A stretch of DNA of 64,000 bases from Rhodamnia argentea. Its lineage: Eukaryota; Streptophyta; Magnoliopsida; Myrtales; Myrtaceae. Of this stretch, positions 37,401 through 49,091 are shown piece by piece. Where the stretch lies: NCBI RefSeq assembly GCF_020921035.1, contig NC_063155.1, positions 8,107,001 through 8,171,000 of the forward strand. Reading direction: 5' to 3'. Both the position numbers and the translations under genes were made by a program. The notes under the pieces were generated by a model. That model made no database searches. It was not told the DNA's origin and was given only the letters and a program-made list of their open reading frames with translations. Every line of letters begins with the position of its first letter. Positions within the stretch are counted from its first letter, which is position 1.

Positions 37401-37775
37401 ATAGAAGCAACTTAGAGAAACTAAAACAGACCCGGATGAGACAAGCTTCTCATACGCCTCTTCTACTTCCTGGATAGAACTATACCTCTTCAAGCCCAAA
37501 ACTACAATTTTCGAACCCCGAAAAGAAAAAGAAATTAGATAACCTCTGACAAAACTCATTGCAACAATCACATAAATTCCTCAGAGCAAACACATCGAAT
37601 GCTCCCCAATTCCCATATATCGCTGGATCAAGTAGTGAAGGGAGATACCGTCATAGTGAGAACGAGGGAATGTGTTAGGAATAATGACGAGCTGATACAA
37701 CATGGCTCCAAGGAATAGCATCAGTGGAACCGAGTATGCTTTCAACGTCGTCAACATCGAAGAAACTCTCGCCAT
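22428..37775 (-). CDS. Membrane protein with HPD-less J-like domain and thioredoxin-like regions (690 aa, 20 exons)
   Basis: Exons (minus): 37775-37649, 37501-37432, 37262-37220, 35850-35773, 35656-35572, 35434-35364, 34065-34008, 32939-32829, 31901-31844, 31675-31579, 29984-29949, 28936-28800, 28682-28612, 27929-27876, 26988-26846, 25378-25238, 24103-23870, 23769-23710, 23075-22806 and 22556-22428. All are GT-AG and sum to 2,073 nt. An N-terminal hydrophobic segment (about 13-32) precedes a J-like region (SHYDVLGLKRYSS to KRNYDMFG, about 39-103) in which the HPD tripeptide is absent. A thioredoxin-like stretch follows, with RPWLFMIYSSGSKCC and a cis-Pro-type GIPSVVAFPP at 215. A C-terminal membrane span (about 607-626, GPFLLLGALMSFGTVW) is followed by an SQP repeat and a basic/acidic tail. 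Layout resembles DNAJC16-like ER proteins; exact role unknown. Confidence 0.88.
24533..24775. repeat. SINE-like repeat with ~65 bp direct repeats, inside an intron
   Basis: A phrase beginning CCTTCATCTAACAG occurs at 24533 and again at 24706 and stays similar for about 65 bp. Between them lies CAGTATCAGAGC and GAGTTCAAACC, the latter like a pol III B-box. Possible tRNA-derived SINE; tentative. Confidence 0.35.
33109..33341. mobile_element. ~230 bp GTTTGTTT-type MITE in an intron of the J-like gene
   Basis: Ends GGCTCTATTTGTTTTTCAG and, reversed, GTTATGTTTGTTTCATGG, with inner phrases (GAAAACATTTTCCT, GTCTAAAACATTTCC) shared with copies at 51766, 52161 and 52600. CTAA borders both sides, a possible short target duplication. 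Confidence 0.7.
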
Positions 37776-38279
37776 CTGCAACCACAAACAAAGTTACACG
37801 CACGGTCAAGCTCCTCCTAGCCCTCGGATTAAACTGCGGGTCAGTTAGCTTGGCAATGATGATCAGCACACGCTAAGTTAAAGCCCCTCAAGGTTACATT
37901 TCGTCATTATCAACCTCTGCAAAGAACGGAAGCCAAAACCAATCCCAATCAAAATTGTCCACCGCAAACCAAGCCAACATATGCATTGAAGCCGAAACAG
38001 TCATTCAACATTGAAACGCAACAGCCATCACACACGATCCAACAAGGACGATGCTAACGAGATGCTCGACGAAGACTTAGGGCAAAAAAAAAAAAACAAA
38101 AGAAAGGCTGAATACCGATATCCGTGCGCTAAGCGATCACAGAGCAATGACGCCTCCAATCACGGCCAAACGAGAGCGGATTCGTGATGGAAACACCGGA
38201 ATGGAATTGCTCGACGAAGACTTAGGGAAAAATTAAGGTTGGAACGCGATCGAAGAAGACATATGCAAGAACCAGAGAC

Positions 38280-38345
38280 TGACCTGGGCCACTTCGCCGT
38301 AGCAGGGAGAGATGGAGAGAGACGAGGAGCATTGGCTGGCTGTCA
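38280..38345 (-). promoter_or_regulatory. Probable 5' UTR exon of the J-like gene
   Basis: On the minus strand, a GA/CT-rich leader ends GGCCCAG|GTCAGT near 38284, a good donor site, about 500 bp upstream of the ATG. This would make the 5' UTR spliced. Inferred from the donor and promoter position only. Confidence 0.35.
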
Positions 38346-38451
38346 TACGAGGAAACGGATCTTTAGTTATTTATTACAAAACAAAAAAGTAAAGCTATGA
38401 AAAAAAAAAAAGGAGGACCACCTAAAAAGTAGTGAGCAGTGATCACAATGT

Positions 38452-38516
38452 GGGCCTGTGGAAAATGGGCTTCACGGCCCACGGGCGTCAGAGGCCCAGC
38501 CCCGCTGGCCCACGAG
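38452..38516 (-). promoter_or_regulatory. GGCCCA site II-type cluster upstream of the J-like gene
   Basis: At least four GGCCCA/TGGGC motifs within about 65 bp, just upstream of the likely leader; consistent with a broadly expressed gene. Confidence 0.55.
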
Positions 38517-38882
38517 ATCGGTACTAACTTGTCGTCCCCGACGTGCCCATGCTGCGTAGCTTTCGGGTCGGTCCGAGCCGAATTCGGCCCTTTTCTTTCG
38601 TGTGTTCCTAGGTACGTGCATTATACAAAAGACAATTAATTACGTGACAGTCATTAATCTATTGAAAGAATAACAATCTATTCTTGTCTACAAAAAAATA
38701 ATAACAAATAATTACACATCGTTGTGGGGTCCCCTCTTTCAAGAATTTGTGGCTCACAATATGTTATTACTCTTACGATTACCAAAAAACTATTATACTA
38801 GCAAAATTCTAAAAAATATATATAGACATCGAATTCTTATTATAATTAATATAGTTATATGTATTGCATGGAAAAAGTACTA

Positions 38883-39011
38883 GTATTTCATCGATTGGAA
38901 TACTAATGCGACTTGATCGGCCCGTGCATTATACCCAAAAAGTGTTCGTATTTCATCGATAGGAACACTAATGCGACTTGATCGGCCCAATAATTCGCAA
39001 TCGCGTGCTTT
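38883..39011. repeat. 65 bp tandem duplication
   Basis: The phrase GTATTTCATCGAT and CTAATGCGACTTGATCGGCC occurs at 38883 and 38948. The open frame 38971-39213 runs on from it (MRLDRPNNSQS...) but resembles no known family. Confidence 0.8.
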
Positions 39012-39603
39012 GGGGAAATATGAGCGAGCAACGACGCCGGATGGATTCGGCTTTAATTTAGCGATAAACGGAAAGTACAACCGATCCGAAATTTTTCCAT
39101 TCGGGGAAAATAAGGTGAGGAAGGTGCTCGAAGATCCCCTTTTAGGGATCAAGGTGGGTTTAGTGTTAATCATCCGAAAACATCATCAAAAGTGCAAAAT
39201 GATATGTGGTTGAACTCGAGCCCTCCTTTCCCCCATTAGGTTAGATTCCTCTTTCGATGCCCTTTTGGAAGGCAAGGACGAACTTCCTACAAAAATAGCA
39301 AAGAAAGATAAGATTTTTGACTTCATGGTACGTTAGCCCTTATCCTTTCGAAACGAAGGCCATTATTGCTATGCTGGCTAACACAATGCTCGAACGTACC
39401 ATCAAACGTTCTCTTTCTGCACGTTTCATTGGCGAATGATTTCGGGGGCTTCGATTTGGCATCTTCTCGTGCCCCGCTTGAGATCTTTCCTCGCTTTGGC
39501 CCCCTGGGAGGAATTGTACAGGTCGCGACACGTGTGCTTTCGAGGCCGTGCGAACGAATGAATCCCGCTGACTTACGAGTCGTTCGCGAGGAAAAATAAA
39601 AAG
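39012..39603. other. Intergenic, no supported gene
   Basis: Moderate GC content and overlapping open frames on both strands, none recognised. Could be remnants of a gene fragment. Confidence 0.4.
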
Positions 39604-39982
39604 GAAGGATAAGTGCATCGGAAGTCCTAAAACTTATCACGAGAGTGCAATTGAGTTCCAAAACTTTCAAAAAGTTCGATTGAATCCTAAAACTTGTCAC
39701 GAAGTTATAATCGAGTTTTAAAACTTTTAAAAGATACGTCTAAGTTATAAATCTTATCACGAAAGTGCAATCGAGTCCTAAAACTTTCAAAAAAATGCAA
39801 TCAACCGAAGGACATGATTTGCATATTTGACAAGTTATATGACTTGATTCGATTTTTTTAAAGCTTTAAGATTCAATTGCACTTTTTAACAATTTTATAG
39901 GACTTAATTGTACTTTTTAAAAGTTCTAGAGCTCGATCATACCTTCTTGACAAGTCTTAGGACTTCCACCCCCACTTATCTT
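39604..39982. mobile_element. Foldback MITE (~380 bp) with GGAAGTCCTAA ends
   Basis: Left end GGATAAGTGCATCGGAAGTCC pairs with the reverse complement of the right end (AGATAAGTGGGGGTGGAAGTCC). The interior consists of repeated units with GAGTCCTAAAACTT, each followed by its inverted counterpart on the right side. Confidence 0.65.
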
Positions 39983-41280
39983 AAATAACAACGAAGTTCC
40001 CGATGATAAGCAAGGCAATGGCCGATCCAACGAGGGCGAGGAGTCATCGTCGGCATCCGAGCGAACATCATGTGCTCTCGACACCAATTCCAGACTGCTC
40101 AAGGCGGAATCAGTGGACCGAGGTCTGCATCAGATAAATAATGAGCATATGTGTCGCGCAAAAGCGGAAATGATCTACAGTAGTAAGCATGATTCGATAT
40201 AATGCTTGATCTAAACAAAACTCCACTAATACCCTTTAATTTGTTCTTATGCAAGACTTTCTAGAATCCGGATTATCCCTAATCTTTAATTTGGATACAA
40301 TAGTATTTGAGAATTTGGCTTTTCCTAGGGGATACACCCCTTCTTTGATTAACTATTGGTTTGGCAAGGGCAACTTGGTATTTTTCAAAATTATCCTATT
40401 GAAAGCGACACGAGGTCGAATGGAATATCTTCTATCAATTGCAAGTTACATGACATTCACGAGTCTTCTCCTTTTCTTTTTTAAATAAAAATAATTGGAT
40501 TAAGGCATGATTGTCCAAGAATGACGATTGATTAGATTCGATTGCGCTATTGTAATCTCGCCTTTCTAGTTTTATTACATAGGAATTTCGTAAAGCTCTC
40601 GGCCACCGGCATCTCCATAAATCAACTCAAAGGGGGTATAACAACTAAGTACCTTCCCTTTGGAAGAAGAACCACTTTATTCGAGTATGATTTGAAATAT
40701 GAGATCACAAAGGACGATCCACGAGTTTCGTATTCCGTTTAGCTACGTTTTCGACCCGGCTGACTAATAAGGACAAGGTGATGTGGAACCCGTGAGGTTT
40801 GAATTGTCAGGTTCCTAATTAGAGGAGAGTGTAGGTCTAGCAGCCTATTGAAGCACGCTTAGGCATGATCGATGAAAAAAAAAAAAAGAGGGTGAAATGA
40901 ATAGGGTTGATTATGCAATTATCTTCTCGAGGGCAGCTTATCACCTCAGCCCACACGTAGGCCCGTCGCTTTTTCATTCACATGCTCAATGGCCTTCTAA
41001 ATAGTCTATAGACTTTGACAAGGACTTTCAGGTTCGACAGCTGTCCTAACTAGCACCGGCTCGACCATCGACAGAGTCCAAAACTTGAATGACACATCGA
41101 CCCGCTCCCGTCACTGTGAGCGTCACGCGAATTCAATGGAAGTGATTGACTCGGTCGAGATCTAAGCAAGAGACTCTGAGGTGGCTTTATCCCTACTTCA
41201 TAAATGCGCAGTCATGGGACATGAGGACGATCTTCTTCCTCAGGGCCCACAAAGACAGACAATAATACTGTTATCTCCTT
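39983..41280. other. Intergenic, no supported gene
   Basis: Contains two open frames (40249-40488 and 40542-40742, plus) ending in or near AT-rich DNA; neither has a recognisable domain. Probably decayed repetitive DNA. Confidence 0.4.
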
Positions 41281-41286
41281 GTCCTT

Positions 41287-41322
<36 letters not shown>

Positions 41323-41640
41323 CTTTTTTTCCGGAGAGAGCGGTCACCCAGCTGTAATGGGACCTAACCCTTCCCACGTGGCGGCCAGCCATAGGCGGGC
41401 GTCGCGCTCGTTGGGGGGCACGGGGTGACGCCGGCGCCACCTGAACCGCGTGTCGAGCTAAGCGCGGGAATCGCAGGTGGGCCCCAAGGACGCGAGTACG
41501 TGTCGACCGTTAGAAAGGCCGAACTCTCCCGTCCGAATCTGACTTCCACCCGTCCCCCCCCGGTGGGCCTCGCCGCATGGAATTATTACTCGGAGGAGTG
41601 GACCTCCGCAGGCTTTTTTCGCTTTCCTTTTCCCCTCTGA
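41287..41640. promoter_or_regulatory. Orphan GC-rich, G-box-bearing segment with (CT)n tract
   Basis: A (CT)n tract (about 41289-41319) is followed by GC-rich sequence with CACGTG at 41375-41380, GGGCCC, and ATATAAA near 41641. It looks like a promoter, but no coding gene follows within 5 kb on the plus strand. Confidence 0.3.
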
Positions 41641-42029
41641 GATATAAAGACAAAATTGTAGAATTTATTGAATTGGGAGAATTTTTACCTCCTATAAATT
41701 TCAGTGGACATGCGAAAAATGATAATAAATCTCCTCGTTAACGTTAACAACATGAATAAATTATTAACGGGATTGCATGGTCCTGAAATATGGATGTCCA
41801 ATCCTTATACGAAACTAAAGATACGGTAGAGCTGGGAAAGTTACGCATTTTTTAAAAGAATTTTGTTTTTTCCTTCTACATCTCGCTTATTGAGCGCTCG
41901 AGATATTTTATAAGTACAGGGAAGGGGTAAAATGGTAGTAAGTCGTTATGATTCAACCAAAGGCGAACTTGAAACCCCTATCTCGACAATTGTTAGAGAA
42001 CTGTGCATGTCATATGTTACATCGTAATA

Positions 42030-42420
42030 ATTCCTTTTTTTTTTTAATGATAGTCTTATTAAAATCTCAATTTTGGTATTCTCACGATACTTTCACCTTA
42101 AACTAATTTTGGTCCCACAAAGAAAACAAAACCAGTTCTCCCGACCTTAACCGATTTTCCACGCGCGGGCTTGTCATACTTCACATCAGATCATGACTGA
42201 TTTGTCTTGTAGTCGTTAATGGATTATTGGATGGAATGTTAAAGGAGACTAGATTTGAGTTAGAGATACCATTGTGGGCCTTTTTTTTTGGTGGGACAAA
42301 AATTAGTTTGGAATAGCTGTATCACATGATAATAGTTCGACGTTTTTTGAAAGACGGAAGGCTGATTTGTAATAAATGTGTTGAAGTATCGATTTGGAAT
42401 TTCTAACGATACCAACCATA
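42030..42420. mobile_element. Possible foldback MITE
   Basis: The left part (AAACTAATTTTGGTCCCAC) is mirrored on the right (GGTGGGACAAAAATTAGTTT), and outer phrases about GGTATT and GATACC also pair. Boundaries approximate. Confidence 0.5.
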
Positions 42421-42593
42421 TGTCTATAGAAACATTTTAACTCTATCCGATAATTCCTTCAATATATACAATTAAGTCTATATGAAAATTACTTAAGGGC
42501 AATTTTAACATAACTGTCTTTAGGTAATTGTGAAAGTAACAATAAGTTGTGGGCAAAAAATCCTCGAAGGATTGAATCCCAAAATAATTTTTA

Positions 42594-42620
42594 ATTATTA
42601 TTATTATTATTATTATTATT
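42594..42620. repeat. (TTA)n microsatellite
   Basis: About nine TTA/ATT units. Confidence 0.95.
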
Positions 42621-42639
42621 CAAAACATGTTATTAATCT

Positions 42640-43519
42640 CATAATAAATTAAGAATGATTACATAATCATTTTTCACTGCCAGAACTCCATTGTACGGTC
42701 GGTCAGGAGGTTTAAGATGGAGGACTTCTCCACTAACTAGAAAGACAGAGTACATAGGAAGGTGACAAAAGATCATTAGGCATGGTGATCTGTCTATCTT
42801 GCCTCTAATTAAATTCTTGGTTTGGTGAACAATAATTACGAAAATAGGCACCCACGAATCTCGATTGGCGGGCATTTTAAATTGTTTTTATTTCACAAAA
42901 AATAAATGTTTTGCAAAACATTTCTCTGAAAATAATCACTTGAAATAAATAATTAATAAGAAAATACTTATATTATCTACAACGGCAATTTATGCCCATT
43001 TTTTTTCGTGCATTTTGAAGATGAGTCTCCTACTTCGATTGTAGCTGAGGATCATGTCGTGCAGGACACGAATTGGTCGCCAGTTCAACTGAGGGTGCTT
43101 GTTCTTCATGTGTTCGAAATCGAAAACCCACGTGGTACACAACATGTTAATAACGAAATTTGAAATTTGGGGCATATAGAATGTATGTTGTCGTCGACTT
43201 ACATCATCATGCATTACAGCTTGATAACTGAACGTGGGGGATCATGTGAAGGAATGAGAATTGAGTGCGCGAAAGGGGAGGGATTCGGGGGAATAATGTG
43301 ATTAATCTAAACAGGAGATTGTTTAATTAATGGGTTAATCGTGCTTTACATATTGTGATTAAGAATAATATGTATATTAAGAAATAATTAGGTGCACTCT
43401 GAGATTTTTGTGACGAACACTGAGATTAACCGCCTATTTTGGACCACAAAAAAATAAATAATAAATAATTAAAACTTGTTTTGGGGTGGTCCATTCTTTC
43501 AAAAAATTGTGACCCATAA
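42640..43519. other. Intergenic with a MITE remnant, no gene seen
   Basis: 42890-43010 carries GCAAAACATTTCTCTGAAAA and a TATTATCTACAACGGCAATTTATG phrase shared with the ~220 bp MITE family, apparently truncated on the right. No supported coding frame. Confidence 0.45.
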
Positions 43520-46318
43520 TATAATGGCATCGTCACTTTTTGAAAATTTACTGGTATTTTCGATAACATGTTCGAATTTTCATTCTCGATGGGCTTCCTA
43601 ATTGAATCCTATTTTTTGCAATGAACCTCACCGACCTGTTGCGTGTAGGGACCGAAGTGGCTCTTAAGATTATTTTGAGTGTCGTGACTGTTTTAATACG
43701 AGATTTCTAGTGTTTGGATTGAATACTTGAGTACTCATCAAAACCCCATTAAATTTGATTAATGGCAACACCGCTTCTTGAAAATTTTATCGGTATTTTG
43801 ATAAAAGGTTCCTAACAAAACCCTATTTTTGGCAATGAATCTCGTGACCCACTTGCGTGTAGTAACTGCGTGACTTTTAAGATAATTTTGAATGTTTTTA
43901 CTACTTTAATACGAGATTTCTTATATTTGGATCGAATGCTTGAGCACTCAACAAAATCCCATTAAATTTGATTGATGGCAACGCCACTTCTTCAAAATTT
44001 TATTAGTATTTCGATATTGTGTCCGAATTTTCATCCCCGATGAAGCTCCTAACTCAACCCTATTTTTGGCAGCGAATTCACTAACCCACCTCATTCAGGG
44101 ATCGGTGTGACTCTTAATATTATTTTGAGTGTAATTATTGCTTTAATACGAGATTTCTTCTAGTATTTGGATCGAATGCTTGAGCACTCAGCAAAATCCC
44201 ATTAAATTTGATTAATGGCAACGCCACTTCTTGAAAATTTTACTGGTATTTCGATATCGTGTCCGATTTTTCATCCTCGATGAGGTTCCTAAAAGAACCC
44301 TATTTTTGGCAACGAATCTCACCGACCAACCGTATGTAGTGACTACGCGACTCTTAAGATTATTTTGAGTGTCGTTACTACTTTAATACGAGATTTCTTG
44401 TATTTGGATCAAATGCTTGAGCACTCGGTCAAACCCCATTAAATTTGATTGATGGCAACACCGGTTCTCGAAAGTTTTATTCGTATTTCGATATTGTGTC
44501 CAAATTTTCATCCTCGATGAGGTTCCTAACCAAACCCTGTTTTTGGCAACGATTTGCTGACCCATCGCGTGCAGTGATCGGCATGACTGTTAAGCTTATT
44601 TTGAGTGTTTTTTATTGCTTTTATATGAGTTTTCTTATATTTGGATCAAATGCTTGAGCACTCAGAAAAACCACATTAAATTTGATTAATGGCAACGCCA
44701 CTTCTTGAAAATTTTACCGTTATTTCAATATCGTGTCCGAATTTTCATACTCGATAAGGTTCCTAATTGAACCCTATTTTGGACAGCGAATCTCGCCAAC
44801 CCACCGCATGTAGTTACTGGCGTACACTTAAGATTATTTTGAGTATTGCTTTAATACAAGCTTTCTTGTATTTGGATGGAATGCTTGAGCACTTAGCAAA
44901 ACCCCATTAAATTTGATTGATGGCAATATCATTTCTTGAAAATTTTATCGGTATTTCAATATTATGTCCGAATTTTTCTTCGATGAGGTTCCTAACCAAA
45001 CTCTATTTTTGGCAGAGAATCTCGCCAACCCACCATGTCCACTAATTGGCGTGGCTCTTAAGATTATTTTGAGTGTCACTATTGCTTTTTAATACGAGAT
45101 TTTTTGTATTCGGATCAAATGCTTGAGCACTCGGCAAAACCCCATTAGATTTGATTGATGGCAACGCCACTTCTTAAAATTTTACCGGTATTTCAATATC
45201 GTATCCAAATTTTCATCCTCGATGAGATTCCTAACCAAACCTTGTTTTGGATAGTGAATCTCACCGATCCACCAGGTGCAGCGACTAGCATGACTCTTAA
45301 GATTATTTTGAGTGTCGTTACTACTTTAATATGAGATTTCTTGTATTTGGATTGAATGCTAGAGCACTCAGCAAAATCCCATTAAATTTGATTGATGGCA
45401 ACACTACTTCTTGAAAATTTTACCAGTATTTTGATATCATGTTCGAATTTTTCCTCGATGAGGTTCCTAACCAAACCCCTTTTTGGTGGCGAATCTCCCC
45501 AACCCACTGTGTGCAGTGATTGGCATGACTCTTAAAATTATTTTGTTTGTTGTTACTACTTTAATACGGGATTCCTTGTATTTGGATTGAATGCTTGAGC
45601 ACTCGGGAAAACCCCATTAAATTTGATTGATGGCAACGCAACTTCTTGAAAATTTTATCGGTATTTCAATACCGTGTCCAAATTTTCATACTCGATGAGG
45701 TTCCTAACATAACCCTGTTTTGGGCATTGAATCTCACCGACCCACTGCGTATAGTGATTGGCATGATTCTTAAGATTATTTTGAGTGTCGTTATTGCTTT
45801 AATACAAGATTTCTTGTATTTTGATCAAATGCTAGAGCACTAAGCAAGACCTATTACATTTCATTGATGGGAATGCCACTTCTTAAAAATTTACCAATAT
45901 CTCAATATCATGTCTGAATTTTCATCATCAATGGGGTTCCTAACCGAACTTTGTTTTCGGTAGCGAATCTCACCGACCCACCGCATATAGTGACTAGCGT
46001 GACTCTTAAGATTATTTTAAGTGTTGTTACTGCTTTAATAGGAGATTTCTTGCATTTAGATCCAATGCTTGAGTACTCAACAAGCCCCATTAAATTTGAT
46101 TGATGACATTGCCACTTCTTGAAATTTTTACTAGTATTTCTATAGCATGTCAGAATTGTCATCCTCGATGAGATTCCTAACTGAACCCTGTTTTTAGCAG
46201 TGATTCTCGCCAACCCATCTCGTATATTGACTGGCGTGACTCTTGAGATTACTTTGAATGTCGTTACTGCATTAATACGCAATTTCTTGCATTTATATCG
46301 AATGTTGAATATTCAGCA
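43520..46318. repeat. ~237 bp tandem satellite, about 12 copies
   Basis: A head-to-tail array. The landmark TTAAGATTATTTTGAGTG recurs near 43668, 43881, 44118, 44358, 44594, 44832, 45062, 45301, 45537, 45774, 46010 and 46247. Spacing averages 237 bp; the first interval is 213 bp. Each unit also has ATTAAATTTGATTGATGGCA, TTTTCATCCTCGATGAGG and TTTAATACGAGATTTCTTG. Copies differ by scattered substitutions and small indels. No conserved open frame runs through it. Confidence 0.95.
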
Positions 46319-46705
46319 AACTTCTTCAGATCACCTGGTCGCATTAATTATAAGATGGCATAAAATTGTGTATCAGCTTTATCAAGAGTCACCACTCCAT
46401 AAAAACGGGGTGAGTGTTGGGATGATCCTTGCCTTGTTTTTTACGTTGTTATTTCCTCCATGCGGTCATTTTATTTTTGTCTTCCTGTACATAGCCAAAA
46501 AATGAAAAAGATTCTTCAAGAGTCTTAGGCCGATCGACTACTCCTCAGGTGCCTATCAGGTTCTGGCAGCTGAACATGCTTCGAGATGTCCTCCCTATGG
46601 TCAAAATCTTCAATCTGAAAGCTCTGCCGATGCACCAGGCCAACAAGACATGTATGCGATCATATGCCACTATTGCATTCAAACCGCGTGTATGTGTGGG
46701 GGCGA

Positions 46706-46706
46706 G

Positions 46707-46746
<40 letters not shown>

Positions 46747-46749
46747 TGA
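46706..46749. repeat. (GA)n microsatellite
   Basis: Interrupted GA tract of about 20 units. Confidence 0.9.
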
Positions 46750-47318
46750 GTGGTGGGGGGTTAGGGAAGGTTGTCCATAATGTGTGGCCTACTCACTTCA
46801 GTCCCCACAAGTACAACAATAGAGAATGAGCAAAGCCATGTTTTTTTCTCCAACTGTACGAGAATGCAGCTCGTTTCCTCAGTGATGTAAGAACTGGGAA
46901 CCACCTGGGGCTGCCATGGAAATGCTCTGTTGCTCAGAAAATCCAATAAAGAATGAAGATCAGTTAGCCTCAGCCACCAACTTAATCTTCACGTATGTCA
47001 CATGTTTTGTACTCGAGCAAATCGCCAACTGGTGATGCTATTGCTAATGCTGCTAACAGAACATTACACTAGATAAAATACTCCAAGAGGGCTATCAGAA
47101 AATTGCACTAAAATCTCCTTACAAATGCATAAAGACCTCATACAGAACATGCTTCACTTTCTTTTCAATCACTCCTTGGGATTTAGAAAATCTATACACA
47201 GGCCCACAACTCACCCATAATCTTTTTTATGACAGCAACAAATGACCCCAAGCCTTTGCTTCTAATGACCAATCTGTATCTTGCTTAGGAACAACATGAA
47301 ATTTTTCTTTTTTTTTTT

Positions 47319-48620
47319 CTAGCTTGAATAGTTCCAGAGGAGGTCCACGTCCAGCGGTCCAGCTGAGGTTGATGGAGCTCGTTGATCCTCGAACTGCCTC
47401 CTCCCCATTTCGAAACTCTGTACAGCAGAAGAAATTTCAGCGTTCACATCGTCGGCGAGCGCCGTGTCTCGAGAGACGCCGATCGCTCCCCTCTCTGTTC
47501 TCATGCTCTGCCTCGCGTTCAGCCCGTTGCTCCCGAGGAAAGCCTTGAGGACTGAATGCTCCGGCATGAAAACAGGGCCCGGGTACTGCAGATTTGTGGG
47601 CACGGGGATGGCTTGAGCAGGGTACAACGCGCTCAGGAGTGAGACTTTGGGGATGGGATTTGCGGGATTCGAAGAAATGGGGAACAGAGGATTGTTGAAG
47701 TAACCGTTCATGTTTTCCTTGTTCTTTTCAAATTCCGTCGGGCTGGAGAAGCAGGGCACGTAAGCTGGTCCGGGGTTGAATTTCGGCTTCGAATCGTGCG
47801 GAGAAGAATCCGTTAATGGCGGCAAGCCGGAACTCATTTCGTTCTCGAGAGACCCCGTCCTCACGAGGCCCGAGATATGGATTTTCTTCCCACCAGAGCT
47901 CTTTTGGAAGACCCTGCAAATGACCCACTCGTTCTGCAACACAGAGAACCAGAACAGTAAATCTGCGCGCTTTTAATTTTCACGGGAGAGAAGACGGAAA
48001 AAACAGGGGAGGGGCAAAGAAAACATGAGAAAAACCACGGCGCTAGCTATTCATTACCTTCGAAGTCTTGGGTAGATAATTCGGAGAGAGTTTTCCATCT
48101 AATCTGTATTCATGCATGACCCAATTCGTCTTCTCGCCCTTTGGAGCTCTCCCTCCATAGAAAACCAAGGTCTTCTTCATACCAACCAGAGATTTTCCCC
48201 TGTAAATCTCTTTGTCTTTCCCGGTAGCCTTCCAATAACCAGCTTCTGTGGCTCTGTTGGTCCTCAAACCAGTCGGGTATTTTCTATCCCTCACACAGAA
48301 GAAATACCACTCCTTCTCCCCCATTTTCGCCTTCCCTACACTCAAAACAAAAGTAATCACGCCTGTTAATCTAATTTCAGAATGAATCGGTCGGGAACAG
48401 AGAAGTGAAACGGGGCGATTTCATGATGCTTACAAGGCAATTCCCAGGGCTCAGACTTGTTCAAATCCACTTCTCCGATAGCTTTAGCGGTGAACCCAGC
48501 GTCCATCACCTTCTTCTGCAGGTAATGGGTGATGAGCTCTTCATCAGTCGGGTGGAACCTGAACCCCGGCGGCAACTCTATTTTATCATCTTCCTTCCCA
48601 AGCCCGGCCATGTTCTCCAT
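47319..48620 (-). CDS. NAC100: NAC100-type NAC transcription factor (359 aa, three exons)
   Basis: Nuclear DNA-binding regulator. Exons (minus): 48620-48434, 48335-48058 and 47933-47319, GT-AG, the canonical three-exon NAC layout. The NAC domain (about residues 13-162) shows all five subdomains: [70 protein letters not shown] and [21 protein letters not shown]. The C-terminal half carries clade phrases close to Arabidopsis ANAC100: SLTDSSP-like [22 protein letters not shown] and the end [10 protein letters not shown]. Exon 3 contains a miR164 complementary site, placing it among miR164-controlled NAC genes (CUC, ORE1, NAC100 group). MENMAG at 48620 was chosen as start; MAGLG at 48611 is possible. 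Role by family: leaf/flower development or ageing. Confidence 0.95.
47744..47764 (-). promoter_or_regulatory. miR164 target site in NAC exon 3
   Basis: The plus strand here reads TGGAGAAGCAGGGCACGT, identical to miR164 bases 1-18, so the NAC mRNA is perfectly complementary through the seed and cleavage region, with mismatches only toward the miRNA 3' end. It encodes the AYVPCFSSP segment, where known miR164 sites lie in NAC100-group genes. Confidence 0.92.
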
Positions 48621-48774
48621 TTCTTGAAACTGGGAATCGCCCCCACAGAGAAACAAAAAAAAGAGATTTAAATTCTTCAAGAATCGAAGAGCCCAGAATT
48701 GAACACCTGAAAAATCCTTAGGACGCCAAAACTTCTAAAGGGTAGGTGCTAAAACCACTCACGACATGCTGTCT

Positions 48775-48780
48775 ATATAT
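48775..48780 (-). promoter_or_regulatory. TATA box of the NAC gene
   Basis: TATATA in GATATATAGAC (minus), 155 bp upstream of the ATG; predicts a 5' UTR of about 125 nt. Confidence 0.5.
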
Positions 48781-48786
48781 CAGCCA

Positions 48787-48796
<10 letters not shown>

Positions 48797-48822
<26 letters not shown>

Positions 48823-49055
48823 AGGGGATTTGAGATTCAGTGAATAGAGAGATATTTGAGAGAAAAGATTGTAACGAAAAGCTATGGGAAAAGTTAATGG
48901 GAGGAGAAAAGCTGGGGACAGATGAAGATAAAAACTTGACAAAGAGAAGAGAGGCGATTTGAACTCGAAAGCTGCAATTTTCAAAGGGAAGATGTCAAGG
49001 GCCAAAAAAAAAACGCATTTGGCAGGAACAGAGGCCCCTAAATACTGCTCTCTGG

Positions 49056-49091
<36 letters not shown>

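Noticed and set aside
39323-39700. 125-codon minus-strand frame
   Set aside because: No domain; part runs into the foldback MITE at 39604.
45908-46282. 124-codon minus-strand frame
   Set aside because: Lies wholly in the satellite array and is not conserved between monomers.
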